DNA from: Phenylobacterium sp. J426
GTDB lineage: Bacteria > Pseudomonadota > Alphaproteobacteria > Caulobacterales > Caulobacteraceae
DNA length: 64,000 bases
NCBI RefSeq assembly: GCF_024699945.1
Contig: NZ_JAJOMY010000001.1
Coordinates: 806,001-870,000 of the forward strand
Direction of reading: 5' to 3'
A program made the position numbers and the translations under genes. This document shows, in pieces, positions 19,367 through 28,700 of this stretch. The notes beneath the pieces are model-generated. The model searched no databases. It was not told the origin of the DNA and saw only the letters and a program-made list of their open reading frames with translations. Numbering within the stretch: the first letter of the stretch is position 1; every line of letters starts with the position of its first letter.

Positions 19367-20960
19367 CTACAGCGCCCGGTACCGGAAATCGCGGAACCGC
19401 GCCGCGCCCCGACCCGCCGAATAGAAACCCGGCTTCAGCATCATGAACCCGCCGCGGACGTTGTGGTGATAGCCCGAGACCTCCATCCCACGGTCGAACT
19501 TCGCCCACGTCGTCCCGCCGTCGCCGCTGGTCCAAAAGCTGACGATGTGCCGGTTGTTTCGCAGACGCATCTTCATGCGCCGCCCATGCGGATTGGCGGG
19601 TCGGCCGCGCTCGACGCCGTACTGATGGGTGACGAACCGCTGCGCGTCGAAGCCCAGGCCGCAATAGAGCTGCTTGTCGTAGAACAGGATCAGGCCCGCC
19701 GTGGTGCCGGGATCGATCTCGATGTCGCATTCGATCTCGTAGGCCGGGTCGCCGACGACCGTCAGCAGCGGCGAGCCGCTCGGACGGCGCGATGCCCGCC
19801 CCCTGCAGCGTCAGCACGCCATCGCCCCGTGTGATCCGCCTGGCCTCGTTCGGGTCCGGCGCAAAGAAGCTCCATTGCAGGCCGTACCGGTCCTGGCGGA
19901 AGTCGTCCGACAAAGCCCGCCCGTGCGGCTCCGCCTCGCCGCCCCGCGGCTTCGGCAGGGGCTCCGACAGATCTCCGCCGCCGATCTCGAACCAGCCGTC
20001 CGCGTCCCACGTCACCGGCGCCAGCAGCGCCTGCCGGCCCAGCGTCCAGAACCCGTTCTCATAGCCGTGGTAGACCGCCCACCAGTCGCCGGCCGGGCCC
20101 TCCACGAGGGTCGCGTGGCCGCGCGACCACCATTTTTCGGCAAGGCTCTCCGTCCGCACCAGGGGATTCTTCGGATGATCCTCCCACGGTCCCTTGAGCG
20201 ACTTCGACCGCGCGGCGATCACCATGTGCCCGGTCGGCGGCCCCGCCGTCCCGCCCACGGCGGTAATCAGATAGTACCAGTCGCCCCGCCGGGTGATCTT
20301 CGGGCCCTCGGGCGAGAAGCTCTCGATGTCCCAGTCCTCGGGATAGCCGCGCCAGGGGTCGTAGACGTGCTCGGGCTGGCCCGCGAGCGACAGTCCGTCC
20401 GGCGACAGTTTCACCCGGTCGCCGCCCGACAGGAACAGCCACCGCTCGCCGGTCCTGGCGTCCACCGCATGGCCGGGGTCGATGTAGGTCGGGAGGCCCA
20501 GCTCGACCGGCGCGCTCCACGGCCCGTCGATGCGGTCGGCCCACACCACCCAAGTGCGGTTGCGGTTGGGCGCCTTGGCGGCGAAATAGATGAAGTAGCG
20601 CCCCTCGTGCTTGATCAGCTCCGGCGCCCACACCGAGCCGACGTTCTGCGTCAGCGCCGCCGCCAGCGGCCGCCAGTTCACCAGGTCGCGGCTGCGCCAT
20701 ACCTGCAAGCCTGGATAGGCCTCGAACGACGAGAAGGTCATGTAGTAGTCGCGACCATCCTTCAAGATTGAAGGATCAGGCCAGTCGCCGGGCAGGATCG
20801 GGTTCAGGAAGGTCCCGTCCCCGCGATCGGCCCTGCGCTGACCCTCCGGACCGACGCCCCAGGTGGCGGCAGGCTGCGTGGCGCTCGCGGCGCCGGCCGT
20901 TCCAACAGCCCCGAGCGAGGCCAGTCCAAGGGTCAGGGCGTCACGCCGATCCATACGCAT
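19367..20960 (-). CDS. secreted glycoside hydrolase family 43 enzyme, with one frameshift
   Basis: About 530 residues. The N-terminus RMDRRDALTLGLASLGAVG looks like a Tat signal. The five-blade propeller has the GH43 start NPILPGDWPDPSI with the base Asp, the modulator region YIDPGHAVD and the acid Glu in SFSPEGPKI. A C-terminal beta-sandwich (GLQWSFFAPDPNEA to FRDFRYRAL) resembles the GH43 C2 domain. Family members act as beta-xylosidases or arabinofuranosidases. An extra base near 19780 interrupts the C-terminal domain. The gene lies between the SRP RNA and dnaX. Confidence 0.85.
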
Positions 20961-21048
20961 CCGCCGACCCTAGGCCTGCGGCCTGAGCGCTCCCAACGAG
21001 AGACCGCGCGCTACGGACACCGCCGACGTTCAATTTTGGGGAAGAGGT

Positions 21049-21142
21049 GGAGACCGAACGACAACCCGAAGCGGGACCCGTTGTGGCTGCTTCCTTCCGG
21101 ACCTGACCAGGTTGGCGAGGCGCTCGTCCGCCGCCGATCTCC
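21049..21142 (-). ncRNA. ffs: small signal recognition particle RNA (4.5S)
   Basis: On the minus strand the hallmark apical sequence ACCTGGTCAGGTCCGGAAGG is followed by AAGCAGCC, the Ffh-binding internal loops and tetraloop of SRP RNA. The flanks pair as a long hairpin (5' GGAGA with 3' TCTCC). Ends are estimated from this pairing, about 94 nt. Placement ahead of dnaX-ybaB-recR is common in alphaproteobacteria. Confidence 0.9.
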
Positions 21143-21287
21143 GAGGCGCTATATGGCGTCAGAGGGGCGGGAGGGCAAGCCCGCAGCGGCCGCCGCACAG
21201 TTCCGCCCCGCTCGCGCCCCAGTCCCGCCACACGGCGTCGCGAACGAGGCCGCAGCGTAACAACCGACAGTCTGGGGGCCTTCTCTC

Positions 21288-21656
21288 ATGCGCAAACTCG
21301 TAGTCGCCGCGGTTCTCGCCGCCGTCGCCGTTCCCGCCCTGCCGGCCGCGGCCGATCCGCCGGGACACGCGCCCGCCCACGGCCGCCGGGCCAAGGAGCG
21401 CATCTACGACGACCGCGGCCGCTATTACGAACCCCGCCGCGTCTCCTACGACAACGTCTGGCGCGGCTCGGACGGGCGCTACTACTGCAAGCGGGACAAC
21501 GGCACGACGGGGCTGGTGATCGGCGCCGCCGTAGGCGCCCTGCTGGGTCGGGAGATCGACGGCGGCCGTGACCGCACCACCGGCACGATCCTCGGGGCCG
21601 CCGGCGGTGCGCTGCTGGGCCGCGAGATCGACAAGGGCGACCTCCGCTGCCGTTAG
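21288..21656 (+). CDS. secreted glycine-zipper (2TM) protein
   Basis: A 122-residue protein with a signal peptide cleaved near PAAADP. A Tyr/Arg-rich central part contains one Cys, and a glycine-zipper pair follows (VIGAAVGALLGREID and ILGAAGGALLGREID), ending in DLRCR. The two zippers are near-exact internal repeats. Such proteins sit in the envelope, but the exact role is unknown. Confidence 0.75.
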   Translation: MRKLVVAAVLAAVAVPALPAAADPPGHAPAHGRRAKERIYDDRGRYYEPRRVSYDNVWRGSDGRYYCKRDNGTTGLVIGAAVGALLGREIDGGRDRTTGTILGAAGGALLGREIDKGDLRCR

Positions 21657-21718
21657 GCAGCGGTCGTCCGCCATCGTGACGGATCGATCCGCGTCCCTCC
21701 TGACCCTTTGAAAGACGC

Positions 21719-21742
21719 TTGGGTTCCCGGTCGGGAACCCAA
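21719..21742. repeat. perfect inverted repeat, 10-bp arms, 4-base loop
   Basis: TTGGGTTCCC and GGGAACCCAA flank GGTC, 63 bases after the glycine-zipper gene and 76 before the RTX gene. It has no T-run on either side. It may be an operator or an RNA hairpin. Confidence 0.55.
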
Positions 21743-21817
21743 CGGCTCCGCTTGGAATTGATCGACCGCAGCGGCCAAGCTCTGCTCAGCGGCCGCTCGG
21801 AGCTTGGAGCGGAGATC

Positions 21818-22790
21818 ATGGCCATCATCACGGGCACGCCCCACCCCGACCGCCTGGAGGGCGGAGCCGAGGCGGACCTGCTGATCGGACTTGCCGGCGA
21901 CGACACCCTCTCGGGTCTCGGCGGCGGCGACGAGCTGGTCGGCGGCGCGGGCGACGACATCCTGGACGGCGGGGCCGGCGAGGACGTCCTGAAGCCGGGC
22001 GAGGGTTCGAACATCCTGGACGGCGGCGACGGCTTCGACACCGTCGACTACTCCGACCTCACGACCGCGATCGGCGTCGACCTTTACACCGGCGCCTGGC
22101 GTGACGCCGGCCAGCTGGTCGACCATTACAAGAGTATCGAGAACGCGGTCGGCACCGCCTTCAACGACACGCTGCTGGGCGACTGGCGCGACAACATCCT
22201 CATGGGCGGCGCCGGCGACGACCGGCTCGACGGCCGCGAGGGCCAGGACGTCCTGCGCGGCGAGGCCGGCAACGACAGCCTCTTCGGCGGCGAAGGCTTC
22301 GACGACCTGCACGGCAACACGGGCGACGACACCGTCGACGGCGGGCGCCGGCGGCGACTGGGTCGTCGGCGGCCAGGGCGCCGACCTGCTGTTTGGCGGC
22401 GACGACGACGCGGCCGACGTCGTCTACGGCAACCTCGGGAACGACACCTGCTACGGCGGCGGCGGCGACGACTGGATCCGCGGCGGCCAGGGGAACGACC
22501 TGCTGTTCGGCGGCGCCGGGAACGACCTGATCTGGGGCGACCGCGGCGACGACACCATCTCCGGCGGCGCCGGCGCCGACACCTTCCACGTGTTCGGCGA
22601 AGCCGGGCTCGACCGCATCCTCGACTTCAACTTCGGCGAGGGCGACCGGCTCCGCGTGGAGGCCGGCTACACCTGGACGACCGCCCAGGTCGGCGCCGAC
22701 GTGGTGGTCAGCGTCAGCGGCGGGGCCAGCGTGGTGCTGGTCGGCGTCTCGCTCTCGGCCCTGGGGGAGGGCTGGATCTTCGGGGGCTAG
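21818..22790 (+). CDS. RTX-type calcium-binding repeat protein, with one frameshift
   Basis: About 323 residues made largely of GGxGxDxLx nonapeptides (GGAGDDILDGGAGEDVL, GGDGFDTVDYS, GGAGNDLIWGDRGDDTI), which form calcium-loaded beta-rolls. No signal peptide or enzyme domain is seen; such proteins usually leave by a type I secretion system through C-terminal signals. The C-terminus ADTFHVFGEAGLDRILDFNFGEGD is typical of the last repeat block. ATG 21818 begins MAIITGTPHPD. One extra G near 22343 shifts the frame. No type I transporter genes are nearby. Confidence 0.85.
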
Positions 22791-23575
22791 CCCCGGCCGG
22801 GCGTCTCGCGCACCGCGAAGCTCTGGCTGACCAGCTCGGCCCGACCGAAGATGGTCATGAACGCGATGTCGGCGGCGTCGGCGCCGCTGGCGATCCGCAC
22901 CAGGCCCTCGACCGGCGCCTTCCGCGTCGCGTCGGCCAGCCGCCAGCGGCCGCCGACGAACACCTCGACCACCGCGTGCAGGTCGGCCGGCTCCAGCTTC
23001 CAGGCATAGGCGCTCACCGCCCGAGCAGGGATGTCGGCCGCACGGCACAGGCTGATGGCCAGGTGTGCAAAGTCGCGGCACACCCCGGCGCGGTCGGCGA
23101 AGGTGTCCTCCGCCGTCGTTGAGGCGTTGCTGACGCCGGCCTCGTAATCGACGTGGGCGCAGATCCAGTCGAGGATCGCCTCAACCTTGTCGCCGCCGGC
23201 CAGGTCGCCGAATTCACGCGCCACGAACCGCTCGAACCGGTCGGAGGGGCAGTAGCGGCTGGGCCGCAGATAGCGCAGCGCCTCGCCGGGCAGCTCCCGG
23301 ATCGGGCTGGCGGCCGCACCCTTCAGGGTGTGGTCGCGCGCCGTCACCTCGACGGTGGCCTCGTAGGCGATCTCCATGCGGCCCTGGGCCTGGATCACCG
23401 CCCGCCGCTCACCGGACAGGCTGTCGTCCAGCCGTGCGACGGTCCCCTCCGGCGACAGGCTCAGGCGCTCGGCGTGCACCGCCTGGTCCGCGCCCCGCGC
23501 GGCCTCGATCAGCAGCAGCGTCTCGCAGGGTTCGGCGAAGTCGTAGGTCAGCCGGGCCTGGACATCGAGCCACAT
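22787..23575 (-). CDS. transglutaminase-like cysteine protease-fold protein
   Basis: A 262-residue protein with a bacterial transglutaminase N-terminal domain (VQARLTYDF, HTLKG) and a core domain. The core carries the catalytic triad: Cys in DRAGVCRDFAHL, His in ADLHAVVEVF and Asp in WRLADATRK. These proteins are often peptidases or amidases rather than cross-linkers. It lies 3 bases after a small hypothetical gene, probably co-transcribed, and overlaps the RTX gene end. Confidence 0.85.
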   Translation of the reverse strand: MWLDVQARLTYDFAEPCETLLLIEAARGADQAVHAERLSLSPEGTVARLDDSLSGERRAVIQAQGRMEIAYEATVEVTARDHTLKGAAASPIRELPGEALRYLRPSRYCPSDRFERFVAREFGDLAGGDKVEAILDWICAHVDYEAGVSNASTTAEDTFADRAGVCRDFAHLAISLCRAADIPARAVSAYAWKLEPADLHAVVEVFVGGRWRLADATRKAPVEGLVRIASGADAADIAFMTIFGRAELVSQSFAVRETPGRG

Positions 23576-23578
23576 GGG

Positions 23579-23839
23579 TCAGGCCGCCTGAGCCTGCGCC
23601 GGGACCGGGGCCGGCAGGTCCGCCGCCTCCGCCCGGCCCCCCACGTCGACGGGCGCGGCGATGCAGGCGACATGCTTCACGCCGCGCCAGATGTCCCAGG
23701 CCACCGCGCCCGGGAGGCTCGGCGGCAGGATGAGGGCCCGCTTCATGGCCACGGCGTCGTCCCACGCAGGCACAGCCACGGCCTCGCCGCGGCGCCCGTC
23801 GGGCGCGATCGGAACAAACTGGTACTTCGGCAACGGCAA
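23579..23839 (-). CDS. hypothetical protein upstream of the transglutaminase-like gene
   Basis: An 86-residue protein with no signal peptide, motifs such as YQFVPIAPDGRR and GVKHVACIAAP, and an Ala/Pro-rich tail. I do not recognise the family. The 3-base gap to the transglutaminase gene suggests one operon and a linked role. Confidence 0.5.
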   Translation of the reverse strand: MPLPKYQFVPIAPDGRRGEAVAVPAWDDAVAMKRALILPPSLPGAVAWDIWRGVKHVACIAAPVDVGGRAEAADLPAPVPAQAQAA

Positions 23840-23900
23840 GCCTCCCCGGCGCCTGCCAAACCCGCGTCTACGGCTAAGGTTCCCGTGGGGCCGGCCAGGC

Positions 23901-23934
23901 TAAGAAAAAGAGCGGCCCCGTCGCCGGGGCCGCC
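23901..23934 (-). terminator. rho-independent terminator of the BON gene
   Basis: On the minus strand, GCGGCCCCGGCGACGGGGCCGC forms a strong hairpin followed by TCTTTTTCTTA. It sits 23 bases after the BON-protein stop. Confidence 0.8.
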
Positions 23935-23956
23935 CTCCATCAGGCCTGCAGGGACC

Positions 23957-24976
23957 TTAGTTGGTTTTGTTCGAGCCGACCGTCGAACCGGTCGAAGTCG
24001 TGCCGCTGGCCAACGAGCTGCGGTCGCCGACGCCGCTGCCGGCCGCGCCCGTTGTCGAAGAGCCCGTTGTCGAGGAGCCCGTTGTCGAGGAGCCCTGCAT
24101 CGACGAACCCATGGCGCTGGAGCTCGATTGCGACTGGATACGCAGATTGTTCTGCACGTGCTTCACGCCCGAGACCTGCTCGGCCAGGTCCTCGGCGCGG
24201 CGCTTGTCCTCGCGGCTGTCGACGGTCCCGGTCAGCGTCACCTCGCAGTTCGACACCGCTACGTCGATCTCGGAGGCGTCCAGCCACGAGTCGTCGGCCA
24301 ACCGGTCGTTGACGTCGTCGCGGATGCGGTCATCCGAGCGGGTGTAGTTCTTCGGGCCCTTGCCGCGATGCTGGCCCATGCCTATCGCGCCGAACATCCG
24401 CCGCATGCCGCTGGGCTCGTCCCCGTCGGCGACGCGGCGAACTTCCTCGTTGGCGTCGCCGAACTGGCCGCCGCTCTCGCCGTGGGAGTGGCCATAGCCG
24501 GACGAGCCGCCGTACCGCTGGTCACGCCGGTCGTGCTCCCAGTCGCCGTGACCGCCGCCGTGGCCGCCGCGCCGGTCCTGTCCGCCGAAGCTGCGTCCGC
24601 CCCAGGTTTGCTGTCCGAAGCTCTGGCCGGACTGGCCGTGGCTTTCCCCCGAACCGTAGCTCTGACCGGGGTGGCCGGCGCCGCCGTAGCCTTGGCCATA
24701 GCTCTGTCCGCCATAGCCCTGGCCGCTCTGGGCATAGCCGGGCGCGCCCCGGTTCTGCCGCTCGCCGTAGCCGTAGCCCTGACCGCTGGAGCCCTGACCA
24801 CTGTGGCTTTGGCCACTGTAGCTCTGGCCGGACTCGCCGCCGTAGAAGCTGCGCGGCTCGCGGCCGCCGCGACCGCCCTGGCCGCGGTAATTCCGGTCGC
24901 CGTCCTCCCAATCCCGGGTGCGGTCGTCGCTCTCGAAGCGACGCATATCGCGATCGTTCCTGTTCCACTCGCTCAT
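23957..24976 (-). CDS. BON-domain protein with a prion-like Gly/Ser/Gln/Tyr-rich head
   Basis: A 339-residue protein without a signal peptide. Residues about 25-165 are low-complexity, dominated by SGQ, GYG and GQS repeats plus Arg/Asp patches (SGQSYSGQSHSGQGSSGQGY). Residues about 210-290 form one BON domain (RDDVNDRLADDSWLDAS, CEVTLTGTVDSREDKRRAEDL). The tail has repeated TTGSSTTGSS. ATG 24976 opens MSEWNRNDRD; an upstream in-frame start at 25033 is less likely. The candidate EcfG promoter upstream and OsmY-like domain suggest a general stress function. Confidence 0.75.
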   Translation of the reverse strand: MSEWNRNDRDMRRFESDDRTRDWEDGDRNYRGQGGRGGREPRSFYGGESGQSYSGQSHSGQGSSGQGYGYGERQNRGAPGYAQSGQGYGGQSYGQGYGGAGHPGQSYGSGESHGQSGQSFGQQTWGGRSFGGQDRRGGHGGGHGDWEHDRRDQRYGGSSGYGHSHGESGGQFGDANEEVRRVADGDEPSGMRRMFGAIGMGQHRGKGPKNYTRSDDRIRDDVNDRLADDSWLDASEIDVAVSNCEVTLTGTVDSREDKRRAEDLAEQVSGVKHVQNNLRIQSQSSSSAMGSSMQGSSTTGSSTTGSSTTGAAGSGVGDRSSLASGTTSTGSTVGSNKTN

Positions 24977-25031
24977 GGCGCGTTCCTTCCTTGAGTTGGG
25001 GGACGCTCCGAACGCCGGAGCGTGGCCTGCC

Positions 25032-25056
25032 AACCCGGCGAAGCCGCGATCGTTCC
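25032..25056 (-). promoter_or_regulatory. EcfG-like promoter of the BON gene
   Basis: On the minus strand, GGAAC (25056-25052) and GGTT (25035-25032) are 16 bases apart. This differs by one base from the EcfG consensus. It lies about 56 bases before ATG 24976. Confidence 0.45.
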
Positions 25057-25192
25057 TACGCTGGCGCTTGGCGGCAGACCCACGGCCAAGTCCTCCGGGC
25101 GACTACGTAAGGAGAGGCCCCGAATTTCGCGCGGCCGGTTCGATGGGTATCTCCCTGGCCACACGAACGAGATCCCAGTCCGGAGTACGCAG

Positions 25193-25937
25193 ATGACCGC
25201 TCCCGCCGCCTTCGCCGCGCAAGCGCCTGGCCAGGCCCCCGCCGCCGCCCTCGAGAACGTCGATTTCACGGTACACCACCAGCCAAAGGGCGCGTCTGAC
25301 CGCATCGCCTATGGCTTCGTGAAGGCCCTGCGCTTCTTCGCCGACACCTTCTTCGCCAAGCGCTACGGCCACCGCGCGGTGGTGCTCGAAACCGTCGCCG
25401 CCGTGCCGGGCATGGTGGGCGCCACCCTCAACCACCTGAAGTGCCTGCGCCGCATGGAAGACGACCGCGGCTGGATCAAGACACTGATGGACGAGGCCGA
25501 GAACGAGCGCATGCACCTGATGACGTTCATCGAGGTCTGCAAGCCGACCCTCTTCGAGCGCTTCGTGGTCGTCGCCGTCCAGTGGGTCTTCTATCTGTTC
25601 TTCTTCGGCCTCTACCTGGTCAGCAGCAAGACCGCCCACCGGGTCGTCGGCTACTTCGAGGAAGAGGCGGTGGTCAGCTACACCCACTACCTCGCCGAGA
25701 TCGACGAGGGCCGCAGCGAGAACGTGCCGGCCCCCCAAGATCGCCCTCGACTACTGGAACCTGCCCGCCGGCGCCCGCCTGCGTGACGTGGTCGAGGTGG
25801 TCCGCGCCGACGAGGCCCACCACCGCGACGTGAACCACGGCTTCGCGAACGAACTGGCTGGCGGCCCCGTCGCCGAGCCGGTCCCCGCCGCCTGGCCGCA
25901 CGAAGAACTGCTCCCGCAGTGGAAGCAGGCGGCCTAG
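25193..25937 (+). CDS. aox: alternative oxidase (cyanide-insensitive quinol oxidase), with one frameshift
   Basis: A di-iron membrane enzyme that passes electrons from ubiquinol straight to oxygen without proton pumping. All four iron-ligand regions are present: [31 protein letters not shown] and [13 protein letters not shown] hydrophobic hairpin ([15 protein letters not shown]) sits between them. Corrected length is 247 residues, after removing one C from the run 25731-25736. GGAG lies about 8 bases before ATG 25193. AOX is scattered in alphaproteobacteria, so this copy is an accessory respiratory branch. Confidence 0.92.
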
Positions 25938-26034
25938 AGGGGCGCGCCAGTCCCCTCGACCGCCGCGTGGCCCGCGTCCCATCCCCCAGGGACGCGGGCT
26001 ATCGCGCGTTCCGCACGCGCTCTACAACAGGACC

Positions 26035-26973
26035 ATGGCCCTCTCCGCCTTCCTCAACACCTTCGCCGGCAACCCGCTGGACCGCGTCAGCGATCGCCGT
26101 CCCGACGCCGCCTGGATCGCTTCGCACCTGAGCAGCGCCGAGTCCCTCGGCCTCGCCATGTGGAACGGCCGCCCCCTGGTCGAGAAGGCGGACGGCGCTT
26201 CCGGGGCCTCCGGCGGCGTCCAGATCGCCTACCTGCCCGCGCGGCTCGCCGGCGAGCTGGCCGGCGGCCCCGAGCGGCTGCTGTTCCTGGGCCTCTGGAA
26301 GGAGACCGCCGTCTTCGCCGTCGACCTGGAGGGGCAGGCCGACCCGACCGACGGCCCGCTGCAGGGCCTCGGCGTCTTCCAGGACCTTCGCCAGATCGCC
26401 CTGCAGCTCACGCCGGCGGAAGCGGGCATCTGCGCCACCGCCAAGGCCATGTTCGAGTGGCGCCGCCGGCACCGCCGCTGCGCCGTCTGCGGCGAACCGA
26501 CCGAGCCCCGCGACGGCGGCTGGAAGCGCCAGTGCCCGTCCTGCGAGGCCGAGCACTTCCCGCGCACGGACCCGGTCGTGATCATGCTTCCGGTGCACGG
26601 CGACCGGTGCATGCTGGGCCGCCAGGAACTCTGGCCGAAAGGGATGTTTTCGGCGCTGGCCGGCTTCCTCGAGCCCGGCGAGAGCATCGAGGAGGCCTGT
26701 GCGCGCGAGCTGGCCGAAGAGGCCGGACTGCGCACCCGGACCGTTCGCTACCACTCCTCCCAGCCTTGGCCCTATCCGTCGTCATTGATGATCGGCCTGA
26801 TCGCCGAGGTCGAGGATGACGAGGGAACGCCCGACCAGACCGAGCTTGCCGAGGTGCGCTGGTTCACCCGCGACCAGGCCCGGCAGATCCTTGCCGGCGG
26901 CTACGACGGCGTGATGGCGCCGACGTCCATGGCCATCGCCCACCAGCTGCTGAAGGCCTGGGTGGAGGAATAG
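26035..26973 (+). CDS. nudC: NAD(H) pyrophosphatase / mRNA decapping hydrolase
   Basis: A 312-residue Nudix enzyme that hydrolyses NADH and removes NAD caps from RNA. It has the four-Cys zinc site (CAVCGEPTEPRDGGWKRQC and CPSC), the Nudix box GFLEPGESIEEACARELAEEAG, and the NudC-specific SQPWPYPSSLM. Convergent with pheA, 13 bases between stops. Confidence 0.95.
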   Translation: MALSAFLNTFAGNPLDRVSDRRPDAAWIASHLSSAESLGLAMWNGRPLVEKADGASGASGGVQIAYLPARLAGELAGGPERLLFLGLWKETAVFAVDLEGQADPTDGPLQGLGVFQDLRQIALQLTPAEAGICATAKAMFEWRRRHRRCAVCGEPTEPRDGGWKRQCPSCEAEHFPRTDPVVIMLPVHGDRCMLGRQELWPKGMFSALAGFLEPGESIEEACARELAEEAGLRTRTVRYHSSQPWPYPSSLMIGLIAEVEDDEGTPDQTELAEVRWFTRDQARQILAGGYDGVMAPTSMAIAHQLLKAWVEE

Positions 26974-26986
26974 GGGTCGAAGAGGG

Positions 26987-27832
26987 CTAGGCCTTCGCCC
27001 GGAACGGGTCGGCCGGATAGACGCCCAGGATCTCGAACCGCTCCGAGAAGAAGCCCAGTTCCTCGAAGGCGCGCGCCACGCCGATGTCTTCGGGCCGGCC
27101 GTCGACCTCGGCGTAGAAGAAGGTGGCGGTGAACGCCCCGTTCTCCATGTAGCTTTCGAGCTTGGTCATGTTGACGCCGTTGGTCGCAAACCCGCCCAGC
27201 GCCTTGTAGAGCGCCGCCGGCAGGTTCTTCACCCGGAAGATGAAGCTGGTCACGCAGGGGCTGGTGAACGGCGGCGGAGCCGGCGCCTTCTCGGCGGTCA
27301 TCACCAGGAAGCGTGTGGTGTTGTTGTGCTCGTCCTCGAGGTCGCGGGCCAGGATCTCCAGGCCGTACAGCTCGGCGCACAGGGCCGGCGAGACCGCGGC
27401 CTTGGTGGGATCGGGATGCTCCGCCAGCTCCTTGGCCGCGCCGGCCGTGTCGCCCGCCGCCTGGGTCTTCAGCTTCATCTTGCGCAGCGTCTTGCGGCAC
27501 TGGCCCAGCGCGATCGGCATCGAGACGGCCGTGGTGACCTGATCCAGCGTCACGCCCGGATTGACCATCAGCTGGAAGTGGATCGGCTTGAACCGCTCGC
27601 CGATGATCTTCAGCCCCGACGACGGCAGCAGGTGGTGCACGTCGGCCACCCGGCCGGCGATCGAGTTCTCCACCGGGATCATGCCCAGCTGGCAGTCGCC
27701 GGACTTCACCGCCTCGAAGGCGTCCTCGAAGCTGGCGTGCGGCACGGGCTCATGGTCGGGGAAGAAGGTCGCGCAGGCCTCGTGGCTGTTGGCGCCCAGC
27801 TCGCCCTGGAAGGCGATGCGGCCTTTGCTCAT
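26987..27832 (-). CDS. pheA: prephenate dehydratase
   Basis: Converts prephenate to phenylpyruvate in phenylalanine synthesis. A monofunctional 281-residue form without a chorismate mutase domain. The catalytic domain has IAFQGELGANSHEA, GMIPVENSIAGRV and TTRFLVM; a C-terminal ACT domain (LPAALYKALGGFATNGVNM, LESYMENGAFTA) gives allosteric control by phenylalanine. ATG 27832 overlaps the kdsB stop by four bases, so the two are coupled. Confidence 0.94.
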   Translation of the reverse strand: MSKGRIAFQGELGANSHEACATFFPDHEPVPHASFEDAFEAVKSGDCQLGMIPVENSIAGRVADVHHLLPSSGLKIIGERFKPIHFQLMVNPGVTLDQVTTAVSMPIALGQCRKTLRKMKLKTQAAGDTAGAAKELAEHPDPTKAAVSPALCAELYGLEILARDLEDEHNNTTRFLVMTAEKAPAPPPFTSPCVTSFIFRVKNLPAALYKALGGFATNGVNMTKLESYMENGAFTATFFYAEVDGRPEDIGVARAFEELGFFSERFEILGVYPADPFRAKA

Positions 27833-28575
27833 GGAGGTCCCCCGATGGTGTTGGCGAAGTGTCGTGCGGCGGCCAGGTCGGCGGGCGTGTCCACCGACAT
27901 CGGGGCGGCGTCCGCCACCGTCGCCCAGATCGACAGCCCGAGCTCCAGCGCGCGTAGCTGCTCCAGCTTCTCCCGCCGCTCGAGAGGCGACGGTTGGGCG
28001 GCGTTGAACCGGACGAGCGCGTCGCGTCGGTAGCCGTAGATGCCCACATGCCGCCAGATCGAATGGTCGCCGTACAGGGTGGAGCGTGTGAAGTAGAGGG
28101 CGCGGCCCTCTCGCCCCCCGGGCGACATCGCCAGGACCGCCTTCACCACGTCGGGATTGGCGCGGTCTGCCGGCGAGGCCTCGGGCCCCACCACGGTGGC
28201 GATGTCGCACGCCGGCTGCTCGGCCAGCAGTCCCGCGCAGGCGGTGATCACGTCCGGCTCCACGAACGGCATGTCGCCCTGGAGGTTGATCACCACGTCC
28301 CGCTCGCCGGCCGGGTCCAGCACGTCCAGCGCCGCCAGGATCCGGTCAGAGCCCGAGGGTAGGTCGGGGTCGGTCAGCACCGCGCGGCCGCCCGCCGCCT
28401 CGACGGCCGCCACGATCTCGGGATCGCCTGCCGCAACCGCCACGGGGCCCGCGCCGGCGGCCTGCGCCTGCCGCAGGACGCGGACGATCATCGGTACGCC
28501 GCCGATGTCCGCCAACGGCTTGTCCGGCAGGCGGGTGGCGGCCATACGCGCCGGGATGAGGACGATGGGGTTCAT
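27829..28575 (-). CDS. kdsB: 3-deoxy-manno-octulosonate cytidylyltransferase
   Basis: Activates Kdo as CMP-Kdo for lipopolysaccharide inner-core synthesis. The 248-residue protein begins with the signature VLIPARMAATRLPDKPLADI and has INLQGDMPFVEP and RHVGIYGYRRDAL. It is the first gene of the kdsB-pheA unit and divergent from the cytochrome c gene. Confidence 0.94.
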   Translation of the reverse strand: MNPIVLIPARMAATRLPDKPLADIGGVPMIVRVLRQAQAAGAGPVAVAAGDPEIVAAVEAAGGRAVLTDPDLPSGSDRILAALDVLDPAGERDVVINLQGDMPFVEPDVITACAGLLAEQPACDIATVVGPEASPADRANPDVVKAVLAMSPGGREGRALYFTRSTLYGDHSIWRHVGIYGYRRDALVRFNAAQPSPLERREKLEQLRALELGLSIWATVADAAPMSVDTPADLAAARHFANTIGGPP

Positions 28576-28700
28576 GGCACTGTCTGGGCGGTTGCGCCCG
28601 CGCCGGTAGCGTGTAAGAGAGCCGCACGCAACAAGGGGCGGGATTCCCGCAGCGTGCGCCGGCGTGCCCGCTGGCCGAAGAGAGGCGTGATCTAGGGACT

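Noticed and set aside
17532..20960. A single 1142-residue frame joining a GH43 enzyme to DnaX
   Set aside because: It arises because two frameshifts, one in each gene, leave the frame open across the junction. GH43 and dnaX have their own conserved ends and starts, with a stop and start at 19369 and 19326 in the corrected frames.
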